NCBI GenBank assembly: GCA_030374765.1
Contig: JARGXX010000068.1
Span: forward strand, 868,001 to 932,000
Direction: 5' to 3'
From: Agarophyton chilense
Lineage: Eukaryota > Rhodophyta > Florideophyceae > Gracilariales > Gracilariaceae
DNA: 64,000 bases
In this document: positions 23,325 to 33,055 of the stretch, one piece after another
Position numbering within the stretch: position 1 is the stretch's first letter
Layout: every line of letters begins with the position of its first letter
Notes under the pieces: generated by a model
Told to the model about the DNA's origin: nothing
What the model saw: the letters and a program-made list of their open reading frames with translations, nothing else
Databases searched by the model: none
Translations under genes and position numbers: made by a program

Positions 23325-24041
23325 ATGGTTAAAATATACCCGGTTCTAGGAGCATGTATGTCCCTCGTCTCACTCGTTTTACTTGCGGTTGGTGTCGCGA
23401 CAAATTCATGGATTGTATTACATAAGGTGGATGGTCGCCTCAACCCTTTGAGAAAGAACACAAAATTAAGCGCGGCGGAAATCAGGGTGGGGTTACCTAA
23501 AGACCTCACAGAGATAACATACAGCGTGGCGAACTATGGATTGTGGATTGGATGTCATAAGGAACGAAGAAATGCTATCTCATGTGCATATATTGGCTTC
23601 CGTTGTCTGTCTGATGTGTGCTGGATCAGAAAAACGAGCGATTCCAGCACAAAGACATGTATAGAGCACAGAGTGAACCCGGTTGTTAATTGTACTGCGT
23701 ATCAGGCGGTGCGTGGTTTGCTTGTCATTGCATTACTGTTCACGGTCACAGGGTTCTCCATACAACTTGTGAGTTTGATATCCATCAACCGGTCCCTTGC
23801 TATGCTCGCAGGAGTCATTCTCTTTGTTTCCAGTCTACTCACGATGACGGCATTCGCGGTTTTTTACAGTGAAAACTGGGCGCAGACACGCCTGTCTTCT
23901 CTCGGAAACCTCGGATACAGTTTCAAGTTGGTCATCGCTGCATGGCCAATAAGCTTAGTGGCAGGAGTGCTCTCTTGTATAGCAGCAAGTATGGGACTTC
24001 GGCATAAGGATGTCTCAGACTATAGTGCAAGCAATTATTGA
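23325..24041 (+). CDS. claudin/PMP22-like four-TM protein
   Basis: A complete single-exon frame of 238 residues with four predicted membrane helices: about 7-27 (VLGACMSLVSLVLLAVGVA), 130-152, 160-180 and 205-226. The first extracellular loop carries the pattern seen in the claudin/PMP22/EMP/clc-like superfamily: a tryptophan just after helix 1 (NSW), then NYGLWIGC and a second cysteine (ISC). The loop has additional cysteines (CLSDVC, TCIEH, VNC) that may form further disulphides. The superfamily includes cell-contact proteins in animals and pH-response or cortical proteins in fungi. The role in an alga is unknown. ATG at 23325 is the first start. Family assignment is by topology and motif only. 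Confidence 0.6.
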   Translation: MVKIYPVLGACMSLVSLVLLAVGVATNSWIVLHKVDGRLNPLRKNTKLSAAEIRVGLPKDLTEITYSVANYGLWIGCHKERRNAISCAYIGFRCLSDVCWIRKTSDSSTKTCIEHRVNPVVNCTAYQAVRGLLVIALLFTVTGFSIQLVSLISINRSLAMLAGVILFVSSLLTMTAFAVFYSENWAQTRLSSLGNLGYSFKLVIAAWPISLVAGVLSCIAASMGLRHKDVSDYSASNY

Positions 24042-24753
24042 CTTGTCATACACACAAATTGGTCAAGAGACATGCAATCAGGAGTTAAAAAGATTAAAAA
24101 ACACTTCCACTTTAAGCCTTGGGTTTGGTTTTTGAAGTCAGTACCGTATGAGGCGACTTGCTGGGGCATGTGCAACAAGGAACGAAGAGCAGCTGGTTGT
24201 CTTCTTGTTTTGTTCAATGATGTTTTTTTGCTAATATAGCCACAGTAACGGCGAAACCTCAGATGAGGTTGATCTGAAGCATCCGCATTATGGGAGTGGT
24301 GTGGCTCTGTTATTAAAAAACGGAATAAACCCATTCAAGAGAGATATTTCTTCAGTTCCGCCTCTGTCCATTCCTAATGTGTTCCTAATGTAAATCGAAT
24401 GTATTTAACTCAGAACAAGGGATCGAAAACATCCGAAACGTTTCCTTCGAGTACTTCGCCCACTTCTTTCCAATAAGCGAACCGTAGCAAGACAAAGATC
24501 ACCCGAACCTCATCATTGTATACGTGTGAATCTATTCCACGGCATGCTTCCTATCAGCGTTTCGTTTCTTAATTTATGTTCCTTTTCAGTATTTGAAACA
24601 TCTTCCTCAGCAATCTATGCGAAAAGTGTTGTAAAACATGAAGAGTGCCTTTAACGGCGTAAATAGCTAGCAAAACTTTGCATGATGACATCAACAAGCT
24701 GCTGCAGGTGTGCAATATAAGACACAAACATAATTATCTGTCATTGCGGTTTC
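24042..24753. other. intergenic, nothing recognised
   Basis: AT-rich spacer downstream of the claudin-like gene. I see no gene in it. Confidence 0.4.
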
Positions 24754-25470
24754 TCAAACATTGGCAGCGGGTGAAAGAGACACATGAAGGACGGGGAAGG
24801 AACGATTACAGGGAATCTTGGCAGGGGTTATGCTAAAGCAGTTCCAGTCGAAGCACATAAAAGATGAGGCCACCGAAAAAGGCAAAACACCTGTTACGAT
24901 GTGGTCCCGACAAACTCTTGTTACAGTTCTTGGCAGTGTATAAAGAGATTTTTGTGACACTTCGACTACTCTGGCTAGGATATACCCTTCGTAGATGGAA
25001 AAAAGCCCACAACTTGTCGTTGGCAGTCTGTCAATGGTACACAAAGTGCCCAGGAATAGGCCAAAGAGGGATTCTTTAATTGAACCGGGGCCGATTGAGG
25101 ACCGTTTTGGATGATGCCTCGCCCAAACGACATCGTCACCCAGGACTTTTTTAGCTTGGCCAAGGTCACATACTTTTATGTATGTACTGTGTGTACTGTA
25201 CGATCCAGAAGCCTCGGAAGAAAATGGACCGCAATGCATGAAGGCTACTGAGATAGCCACGAAAGTATCTCCTTCAAGCAGGCGCCAGCAATGCTTATTG
25301 ATCGATTGGATCAGGTTGATCTCGGAAACATGGAAATATCTGCACCAAGATACCATTGCACTTTGTTCTCCATCGCTACCTCCTGGTAGTAGATAGATTA
25401 CTCCATCATCGACTGTTCTGTTGCCAAAGCTGAGGCGTTTGGTGAGGGTTCTAAATAACCGAGAAAACTT
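24754..25470 (-). pseudogene. unrecognised open frame, weakly LysM-like at its start
   Basis: The minus-strand frame is open from about 25470 to the stop at 24754, with the first ATG at 25356 (200 residues from there). Around the ATG it reads DGVIYLLPGG, then VSWCRYFHVSEINLIQSIN and LLEGDTFVAI. That loosely follows a LysM domain (dynamic start, hydrophobic helix, asparagine, glycine-x-(T/F) end). The second half is rich in cysteine and serine and does not look protein-like to me. It could be one exon of a gene that is divergent from the hydrolase at 25584, a decayed gene, or chance. I do not assign a function. Confidence 0.25.
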
Positions 25471-25583
25471 GTTTCGTTATCCCGGCGGAGGGAGTTTGTC
25501 TGTCGGATCGGTAGGGGATGATATCAACGATTAGGTTATTGTAACCGTGAGCAACATCGTCATATCTTGCTAGAGAAACGAGA

Positions 25584-26798
25584 ATGTCTGAGGTACCTCT
25601 TAGAGCCTCTACGCAGCTATCGCCCCAAACGTGGCGAGTAGCTTTCATGAACACTTGCGACAAACACAACTCGCTTTGTTTCCAGCGGACAGCAGGCTTT
25701 TCGCTCTCGCTACCACCCGTGAATGCGTCGTCGTTCACTTCTGGCTGCAACTTTCGGTCATTTAGGTGCTTCCCGTACACGCGTGGAAACGGTGTCCTGG
25801 CCACGTGCCCCCGAAGAGTTGTGACATCGGCTTCTGCAACAGAACAAGTGAGCCATGATACGCAGAAGCTGCCAAGGTTGCAAAGATATTACGAAACCTT
25901 CACATGGCGAGGCTATTCGATCAATTACCGGGTAGTGGGTTCTTCGACTGCTAAGTATCCAGTGCTCATCATTCACGGATTCGGAGCGTCCATCAATCAC
26001 TGGCGCAAGAACATACCTCCAATGGTGGAGACGGGCAAACTACGCGTGTACGCCATAGATTTGCTCGGTTTCGGAGGTTCGGACAAAGCTAGTCCAAAGG
26101 AAGTTAAATATGGCTTGCCACTGTGGAGCGAACTGGTTTGTGACTTCATCGAAGCTGTGAATGAAAATGAGAGGTGGTCTTTAATTGGCAATTCAATTGG
26201 GTCACTAGTTAGTCTGATGGCCGCCAAAGAACTCGGCCCAGACAAGATCCGGGCGTGTTCACTGATGAATTGTGCCGGAGGCCTGGTGAGTTTTCGATAC
26301 TCGGAATTGAACCCGGTTCAAGCGGCGGTGTTGTGGTTGTTCAACAAAATCCTGTTCAACCCAATTGTGGGACCATACCTCTTCGAAAACTTCCGCAAGC
26401 GTTCAACCATTGCAAACATTTTGAAGCAAGTGTACATTGAAGAAAAGGCAGTAACTGCTGACCTCCTGGATATATTGTGCGAGCCTGCAATGGATGTGGG
26501 TGCGTGCGAGGTTTTTCTGGCAATTCTGAATGCAGACTCGGGCCCTTCGCCAGAAGAACTACTACCCGAACTAACGTGGTGCCCTATTTTAGTCTTCTGG
26601 GGTGACAAGGATCCTTGGACACCTCTGGACAAGGGGTTTCATGCCGGTATAAATTTCCCGAAGTATCATCCATGCCTGGATCTTGAAGTGATCCCAAATG
26701 CAGGACACTGTATTCACGACGAATGCCCAGACGCTGTTAACAAGTTGTTAGTACCATTCCTGCTTGAACCGTCGTTTGAGGAGGAGCGAGGGTTGTGA
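25584..26798 (+). CDS. plastid-type alpha/beta hydrolase, chlorophyll dephytylase/pheophytinase-like
   Basis: The frame gives 404 residues. About 95 N-terminal residues rich in Ser, Arg and Phe look like an organelle transit peptide (ATG at 25584 or 25647). The hydrolase fold follows: LIIHGFGASINHWRKNIP (oxyanion loop), VYAIDLLGFGGSDKA, the nucleophile elbow GNSIGS with serine, the acid in FWGDKDPWTPLDKG and the histidine in NAGHCIHDE. These blocks, and MNCAGG after the elbow, match the plant CLD1/PPH group that removes the phytol chain from chlorophyll or pheophytin during turnover. In this organism the pigment substrate and plastid location are inferred. The stop is 156 bases from the convergent stop of the TSG101 gene. 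The group also contains members of unknown substrate. Confidence 0.75.
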   Translation: MSEVPLRASTQLSPQTWRVAFMNTCDKHNSLCFQRTAGFSLSLPPVNASSFTSGCNFRSFRCFPYTRGNGVLATCPRRVVTSASATEQVSHDTQKLPRLQRYYETFTWRGYSINYRVVGSSTAKYPVLIIHGFGASINHWRKNIPPMVETGKLRVYAIDLLGFGGSDKASPKEVKYGLPLWSELVCDFIEAVNENERWSLIGNSIGSLVSLMAAKELGPDKIRACSLMNCAGGLVSFRYSELNPVQAAVLWLFNKILFNPIVGPYLFENFRKRSTIANILKQVYIEEKAVTADLLDILCEPAMDVGACEVFLAILNADSGPSPEELLPELTWCPILVFWGDKDPWTPLDKGFHAGINFPKYHPCLDLEVIPNAGHCIHDECPDAVNKLLVPFLLEPSFEEERGL

Positions 26799-26954
26799 AG
26801 AAAGAAAGAAATTATGTTGGTGTAGTTTAACGTTACAAGCTGTTTGCTGTTGTGATGATGGTTGTTAGCAGAGTTTGTGGAAACAAGAATAAAGCATTCA
26901 CGAAAAAAGAAACGGATGTGTACCAAAAAGATATGTTGGGGAAGTGCAATGCGG

Positions 26955-28126
26955 TCAATGTTTGGTTTTGAATGCAGCATGCGGAACACGTTGGAGTCTC
27001 GGTGAAGTAGTGGGAATGACGGGATGATGGGCGGTGTGGGATTCGGTTGCGGCGAGCAATTGTTGAATCTTTCGCAACATAGCACGATGAAAGAACTGCA
27101 GACGAGCCATTTTTCGAACCTCCCTCATGTAAGTGTTGGTGTCCATGGCACCCTTGTCAATGGCTTCATCCATCTGGTCGAGGGCGTCAGACAAGGCGGC
27201 ATCGGCTGCCTGAGCGTGTAAGCTTTGTTCACTGATTACGGTTGGAAGAAGTGTGAGTTGGTCTATGCATGTGCGAGAAGGTGTTGGCGGGTGGTGAGAA
27301 AGCCATTCGCTGAGAATTGCTTGCTTCGCGGTGAGAACTTTATGCTGATGCGCTAGAGCTAGGTATTGCTTTGTATTCTGCTGATTGAGAGTGTGGGTGT
27401 TATTTTCTTCAGCAACAATGTTGTGTGCCTGCAGTTGGAATTTTTGCACATGATGCCCAGCGGCTCGTCGACGCGCTTCCAGGGCAGAGGTGAGGCGGGC
27501 GGACAAGGTGCGCATGAGAGCTTGTTTTTGTTGGGGGTGGGGGTGTGCAACGGCGGTATCACGTGAATAGACGGGTGGTTTGACGGAGAAGGCTTGGCGC
27601 ATGGCATCGATGCAGTGCCTGAGAGAGCTTGTGAGCGGGTCCCACTGTGACAAGTAGGGAAGATGAACAAAGCCGTTTTCAGCGACGTGCGGGTGGCGCG
27701 GGCGCAGTACCATAGTGTTGGTAGGCACGACAAAGATGTGAGGCGGACCCAGCGGGTGATAGGCCATGACCCAAACATGGACTGGGATCTTGTACGGGGC
27801 GCCCTTGTACACGATTGGAATAGTTCCCTGTAAGACAACGAGGCGCTGGGCGGTGTTTTGCGGACGAAAGTTGGCAATTCTGGGGCGCAGTGTGGGGTAT
27901 TGAATGCAGCATTGGGTAATGTCATGAATAACGCGGGGCTCATTCTGCGGCTGGTAAGCGCGCGACTGTTGCTGAGGAGAAAGAAGGAAGGAGGGAGGAT
28001 GAGGAGGTGATGTGAGTGGGGACTGGCGAGGTGGGTGGGGGGGAAGGGGGAGCGCGGACTTACGATGCAGGCCCTAATGTGCTGGGGGATCTGCAGCGGC
28101 ACTGGCGGGCGGGGGGGGCACGGCAT
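26955..28126 (-). CDS. TSG101: ESCRT-I subunit TSG101/Vps23 (two exons)
   Basis: The coding parts are 28126-28064 and 27971-26955, with a 92-base intron (28063-27972; donor GTAAGT, acceptor preceded by a pyrimidine-rich run ending TTTCTCCTCAG). The join is in phase 0 and yields about 359 residues. Residues 10-145 form the UEV domain: QYPTLRPRIANF, LVVLQGTIPIVYKG, PYKIPVHVWVM, then FVHLPYLSQW and KPPVYSR. A coiled-coil stalk lies at about 190-265. The C-terminal steadiness box is at about 275-335 (DALDQMDEAIDKGAMDTNTY, MREVRKMARLQFFHRAML). TSG101 binds ubiquitin and PTAP-type motifs and starts cargo sorting on endosomes. Without the first exon the UEV would lack its first helix, which supports the intron model. 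Convergent with the hydrolase. Confidence 0.88.
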
Positions 28127-28516
28127 GCGGGGCGTGTTGCGGCTGCGGATGGAGAGGGGGTTAGCGCGGGCAGGAGGGAAGGGGGAAGGAGGGCGAAGTG
28201 AGGATATGAACGTTGGAACGGCGGCGTTAGGGAGGGTGGGAGCACGCGCGGAGGGTACACATCATGACATGTTGGCACACATGTTGCACATGAGTTGTGG
28301 GCAAGTGAGTTCTGGGGAGTCCCAGTGGGGACGTGGTGATAAGGCAGCCACGTGTAACGACGTGTGGTGGTACAAGTGTTGTGGAGGGGGCGCGGGGCGC
28401 AGCAGTGGCGGCGAGGGCGAGGCGCCACGTGTGACGCCCTGCGGGGTACATTTACGATATACCTACTGTACGTACTCTACGCCGTGCGGTGTACACGGTG
28501 TTTGTGTCAACTTGAC

Positions 28517-29023
28517 TCAGCACATGGCGCTGGTGCTGACCTCTATGAGTAGCCCGCTGGTAGGGTCGCAGAAGAAGAGCTGTTTGAGATGGTCCTCGTC
28601 GAAGCAGCGCGTCACGTACTCCACGCCGTCCTGCTGCAGCGAGGCGATGATGCGTTCGAAGTCCGAGTCGCCGTCGCGGTCCGTGCATAGGAAGGAGACA
28701 TGGTCGTTGCGCGGATCGATTGTGCCGCGTCGCGTGCGCGCCGCAGGCGGGCGCTGGCGGAGCAGCGCGCGCTCGGTGCTCTGGATGAAGTGGATCTCTA
28801 GCCCCAGCCCACATATCCACGCGCCGTCCACGGCTTTGGCGATGGATGCGGGCCGCTTGAGCGGCTTGAAGCCGAGCACCGTTTCGAAAAAGCGTGCGGT
28901 GTGCAGCGGCTGTGGCACGGCGAACGAGATGTGGTTGATGCCCAGCACGGGCAGCGCTCGACTTGGGTAGCCTTGCAGCAGTTTGGAGTCGGCAGCGCCG
29001 GCACTTGTTTCCAAACCTACCAT
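28517..29023 (-). CDS. glyoxalase-like VOC-family protein
   Basis: The protein has 168 residues from ATG at 29023; an upstream in-frame TTG at 29059 is less likely. It has one vicinal-oxygen-chelate module pair: VLGINHISFAVPQPLHTARF, FETVLGFKPLKRPAS, GAWICGLGLEIHFIQ, NDHVSFLC and QLFFCDPTSGLLIEV. The order and residues resemble the plant glyoxalase-I-like proteins of unknown substrate, with His and Glu at the metal-ligand places (NHIS, LIEV). Enzymes of this fold isomerise, cleave or modify small molecules, often detoxifying aldehydes. Just upstream on the minus strand, CTTCTCTCTTTTCAG ends 6 bases before the ATG and may be the acceptor of a 5'-UTR intron. The spacer to the TSG101 start is about 390 bases and contains no gene. 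Confidence 0.75.
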   Translation of the reverse strand: MVGLETSAGAADSKLLQGYPSRALPVLGINHISFAVPQPLHTARFFETVLGFKPLKRPASIAKAVDGAWICGLGLEIHFIQSTERALLRQRPPAARTRRGTIDPRNDHVSFLCTDRDGDSDFERIIASLQQDGVEYVTRCFDEDHLKQLFFCDPTSGLLIEVSTSAMC

Positions 29024-30417
29024 GGCCTCGCTGAAAAGAGAGAAGCTTGCTACGAACAAACAAAAGGTGGTTGCCAGCGGAGCGGGTGCTTAAAAGCACT
29101 CGCTGGCGCTAGTGCTCGAGCGCACGGCAAGTAATCATGCGACGGCGTCGGTCGGAGCTGCCCTAACATGTGAGCTGGCGCTTCACGTCCACCTGGGGTG
29201 TATGCACTTTTTTTTTTGTTGCTTCGACACGTCTACCGCGCGCCTCACGCACATTTCCAATTTGAAAGGGATAACAGCACGCGCGCGCCCGTCACCCCTG
29301 CTCCGAATGGCACGTCCAATCACGACGCGTCGAGATACCGACGACAACCGCGTGTACAACACCACACAACGACGGTGCGACTGGCAATGGCGACATTGAC
29401 TGCGACAGGGACAAGAACGGCGACGGCGACATGGCGGGTTAGTAATTGCTACTCCTTTGCTCGACTGCTCCGCAGCTGAATTTGGCAACGGCGGCGACGC
29501 TCGCGGTGGAAGCACAAATATCAACGCGTGGTCGCGAGCTGCTCGCTGGCGCGTGCGCCTTGCACGCGCAATATCACAGCACAGCACACAGCGCAGCGCA
29601 AATACTTTTGCTAAGAGCGCGTGTCGCCGCGGCGTGCTCCTTGGTGACGACGCGCTTGGCTAGTCGCGTGTCTCACTTTAAAGTGTCTCTTAACGCACAA
29701 ATATCTGCGTCAGCGCGCAGAGGAACACTGATTCATGCAGGCGCTGGTCTGAGCTGTGCCAATGTGCGCTTTGTCAGCGACGGTTGGGCGCCCGATGGAA
29801 CAAACGCACATCGTTTGAAAGCACACGCGACCACCACTCTCTCCAACCGAAAAAAGGATATTGCGCGAAGCGCAAAGCGCTTCCGCGAAGCGAAAAGCAC
29901 AAAACAGAGGCACCACAACAAATATTTTTTTAATCTGCACAATCTGCCCAATTGCGAACAGCTTTTCATGAGGACCCTTCCCTGGCTGCCGTCTCGTTGA
30001 GTCCAGCGCTGGCGCTCACAAAAATCTCGCCGCGCTTTTGCTAACCCATTCGCCGCCCTAACCAACTGCTCCTTGATGCCATTGCTCTGTTATTCCACTC
30101 ATCTGCTTCACCCCTCGTAGCTCCACCTGCGTCGCGCGTTGCACCCCCAGGTGCCCGCGCCAGCGCCCGCGCCTGCGCCCGCGCCCGCGCCTTCGCCTTC
30201 CCGCCTCTCAATGACCCGCGGTCGCCCACGCTGCGCCTTATCCCATCCAACACGCCCGCAAACCCTCCCGCCCCCCGCCACCTCAAAACCACCGCCGTCG
30301 CAACTGCTCTCAAGGCCGCTCAATCATCTCGTGTTCGCCCATCAGCGCCCACCTCCCGCTATTTCTCATCGTCTACGAACCGTCACTGCTTCCAACGTCG
30401 TCACAAAGTCCACCACA
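29024..30417. other. GC-rich intergenic region
   Basis: Plus-strand frames such as 29446-30000 are long, but their alanine-, arginine- and serine-rich products look like GC-driven chance. Around 29,860-29,900 there is a small inverted and direct repeat built on gcgaagcg/cgcttcgc. The part from 30,140 encodes alanine-proline runs without an ATG. Confidence 0.4.
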
Positions 30418-31848
30418 ATGCTCGCCTCGCGCGCTACCGCCACCGCCACCGCATTCGCTTTCTCACCGGCTCCACTCCGCCTCTCGCCCAGCACGTGGCA
30501 AGCAGCCACCAGCGCCTTTCCGCACTGGAAACCTACCCCATGGCGCCCCTTTTCCAATCTGCGCCCCTTCCCGAAGAACCCGTCCATGTCCACCACCCCA
30601 AAGCCACAGCGCGCCGGCCCCGGCTCTAATGACGGCAACGGTGCATCCAACGGCAACTCTCCGTCTGATTTTGGGCAGGGCGAGCTCTTCGCTTCGTCTC
30701 CGGAGCTAGAACAGCTAGCAGCCAAGTCTTCCGATGCTCCCATTCTCACGCGTATCGTTTCGTATAATGTACTTTCGTCCTCCCTGGCCGCCGACTCGCA
30801 CTTTCCGAACTGCGATCCGTCCAACTTGAACGCTGCCACGCGCTTGAAGCGCCTTCTCATCAAGTTGGAAGGACCAGTCGCTTCGAGGTCTATCATATGC
30901 CTGCAGGAGGTTTCGCTTTCTTGGAGTGGTCCGTTGCATACATTTTTTGCCAATCGAGGCTTTCATCTGTTGTTGGCTTCGCACGGTTCTTATTTTAATG
31001 GATACATGGGAGAGGGGCTAGCATTCCCGCTTGACTTGTATGAAGCTGTTGATCTTCACATCGAGCGACTCACAGACTTTATTCGCTGGCCGCAAGTCCC
31101 GAAACTGGTCGGCATACCAGGCATACTTTCTGAGATGCGTGCGCGTTTGATCAAGGCTGTACAAGCGTTGGGCGGCTTCTCGAAGCCATCCAGACATGCA
31201 AAAAGAGAGCCATGGGCGCACGCTAGAGGGCGTCACAACCGCTTTATCTTTGCACGCTTGCGTTCTCGTACCAATGGAGCCAAAATTTGTGTGGGCACCT
31301 ATCACATGCCATGCATTTTCTGGTCGCCGCCTGTGATGATGATTCACTCGGCATTGGTTGTGAGTCGCTTCCAAAAACTATGCGCCGATGACTATGGCGT
31401 GCTCGCGGGCGATTTCAACATAAAGCCGACGGATGAGACGTACGCCATGATTTTGCGGGGTACTGTGGATGAACAGCATGAAGACTTTCCACCCAATGCA
31501 CCGGATGGGTCGCCTGCGTCGTCATGGTTTCCCAAGCTGTCAGCACCTATGAAGAGTGCTTATCGTGAGGTGCTTGGTAATGAGCCCGATTTCACCAACT
31601 ACGCCAAGGTTGAAAATCAACCTGTGTTTATAGAAACGCTCGACTACCTATTTTGCACATCGGATGTAGAAGTTGTAGATGTAATCAGATTGCCAAAGAG
31701 AGAAGCTGTGCAAGGTCCGTACCCCGACGCGACAGAGCCTTCGGACCACGTGATGATTGGAGCTACTCTGAGGTTACCGGCCCCGTCTCGTAAAGGCGAA
31801 CGGGAAAAAGCAGCCGTGAGCGCTGGCGCCTACGAGGATGGATCGTGA
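30418..31848 (+). CDS. endonuclease/exonuclease/phosphatase (EEP) family protein
   Basis: The protein has 476 residues from ATG at 30418, which has a good context (ccaccacaATG). The frame is open further upstream, with an alternative ATG at 30211. The first about 90 residues are rich in Ala, Ser, Pro and Arg and may target an organelle. The EEP fold follows with all catalytic blocks: RIVSYNVLSS (Asn), IICLQEVSL (Glu), VGTYHMP (His), VLAGDFNIKP (Asp, Asn), LDYLFCT (Asp) and EPSDHVMIGA (terminal His). The family includes CCR4-type deadenylases, 2'-phosphodiesterases and tyrosyl-DNA phosphodiesterase 2. I cannot tell which substrate applies. It is convergent with the small gene at 32150, leaving about 300 bases between stops. 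Confidence 0.78.
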   Translation: MLASRATATATAFAFSPAPLRLSPSTWQAATSAFPHWKPTPWRPFSNLRPFPKNPSMSTTPKPQRAGPGSNDGNGASNGNSPSDFGQGELFASSPELEQLAAKSSDAPILTRIVSYNVLSSSLAADSHFPNCDPSNLNAATRLKRLLIKLEGPVASRSIICLQEVSLSWSGPLHTFFANRGFHLLLASHGSYFNGYMGEGLAFPLDLYEAVDLHIERLTDFIRWPQVPKLVGIPGILSEMRARLIKAVQALGGFSKPSRHAKREPWAHARGRHNRFIFARLRSRTNGAKICVGTYHMPCIFWSPPVMMIHSALVVSRFQKLCADDYGVLAGDFNIKPTDETYAMILRGTVDEQHEDFPPNAPDGSPASSWFPKLSAPMKSAYREVLGNEPDFTNYAKVENQPVFIETLDYLFCTSDVEVVDVIRLPKREAVQGPYPDATEPSDHVMIGATLRLPAPSRKGEREKAAVSAGAYEDGS

Positions 31849-32149
31849 GGTAGAATTATCCGCTGTCGGCTCTCCATGTACACACTTGAGATTTTTGAGA
31901 GCGGGAAGGTCATCTTGTTTCTTTTGTGTTGTCTCACTTTATAACCATTAAAAACTCTTAAACTGTTCTATCAAAAGGCGCGTAAGTGGCTCGATAGCGT
32001 TCGGTTTATAGGTAGAGAAGCGAAGCATTTATCCTGTGCGACTCGATGGTGACGGCGCAAGCAAGACCGCGGAAAGAAGCGGATCGCGGGTGCGGCTGCG
32101 CGACAAGCACTCTAAACGAATACGCCGTGCGCACGATCGGATGCAAAGT

Positions 32150-32386
32150 CTAAACATCGTTGGCGTGCTTCTTGTGTTCCTCCAACTCGTGCTTGATGTG
32201 AGGATATTCGATGGCATAGCCGATGATGCCAATGCCCAGCATTACGTGCACAACCGGCGCAAAGCTGTTGGTCCTGAAGTAAGTCCTGTGATACCATTCA
32301 TAGAGCTTCATGAATTGGCCCTTGTTGACGGGGATTTTCTGGCGCAGCTGGGCGGCGACATCGGCCACCTTGGTTTCGCCACTCAT
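32150..32386 (-). CDS. small mitochondrial protein, ATP synthase subunit f-like
   Basis: The 78-residue frame starts at ATG 32386 (MSGETKVADVAAQLRQKIP). It has one membrane helix (PVVHVMLGIGIIGYAIEY) preceded by an aromatic-rich block (LYEWYHRTYFRTNSF) and followed by PHIKHELEEHKKH. Mitochondrial F1Fo subunit f has the same plan in animals and fungi: a Y-rich basic block, one helix and a short tail with the pattern HLKHE. Subunit f sits in the membrane part of the enzyme and helps dimer formation. The match is short, so I call it likely but not proven. The frame continues upstream with other codons but no better start. Confidence 0.6.
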   Translation of the reverse strand: MSGETKVADVAAQLRQKIPVNKGQFMKLYEWYHRTYFRTNSFAPVVHVMLGIGIIGYAIEYPHIKHELEEHKKHANDV

Positions 32387-33055
32387 GGCGATATGCGGGC
32401 TAGCTGGGGAATGGAAAAACGGGCGGCGATGCAATTGAGGCGTGCGCTGTCGGCGGGATGGGCGCAACGCGGTTGAGAGATGTTCACGCACATGGGGCGA
32501 TGACCACAAGCGCTACTGGCTGTTCAAGTGGCATCGGTGAGGCAAGTGCACGCTGTAATGCATGCGAACTGTAAGGGGGGCGTTGAGCTGCATAGACCCA
32601 CAGAAGCGACTCCCATGCCTTCGATGCGCTCGACGGTGCGTGCGAGTGTGTGTTCATTCGCACGTATGCATTCAAACACAAAACGAAAGTTCGCGCTTCC
32701 AGAATGACCACGGTTGCTGAAAGTACCATTGGATAGTATCCATGCGGCTCTAGCTAGAGTAAAGCAAAAGCGCCGTTCCGGGCAACACGCCGTTCTCGTA
32801 CGTGTTGCCCTCACCGCCACCACGAGTACCATATCAACACGTCATATCGCCGCACGCAATCGCCCTCTACAACGCCCCGTTTTGCCCACTTCCTTACCCA
32901 CATTATCAAATCAGCTGCAAAATGTTCGCTCTCATCACATCTCTGCGTTCACCCCACCCACGCGCTTGTCCAAATGCACCAAGTGCTGTGCTGTTTGATG
33001 CCGCCCCATTCGCTTTTGCTTCTCTCCTTCTCGTTGCCCACTTCTGTTCAGTAGA
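32387..33055. other. divergent intergenic region
   Basis: Lies between the minus-strand small gene and the plus-strand lipase, so it should hold both promoters. I see no clear TATA box and no gene. Confidence 0.4.

Noticed and set aside
27359-28126. 255-codon minus-strand frame starting at the TSG101 ATG
   Set aside because: Only its first 21 codons are exon 1. The rest runs through the intron and then reads the UEV exon in a wrong frame.
29446-30000. 184-codon open frame on the plus strand
   Set aside because: Composition is alanine-, arginine- and serine-rich as GC-rich DNA gives by chance. No family feature and no good start context.
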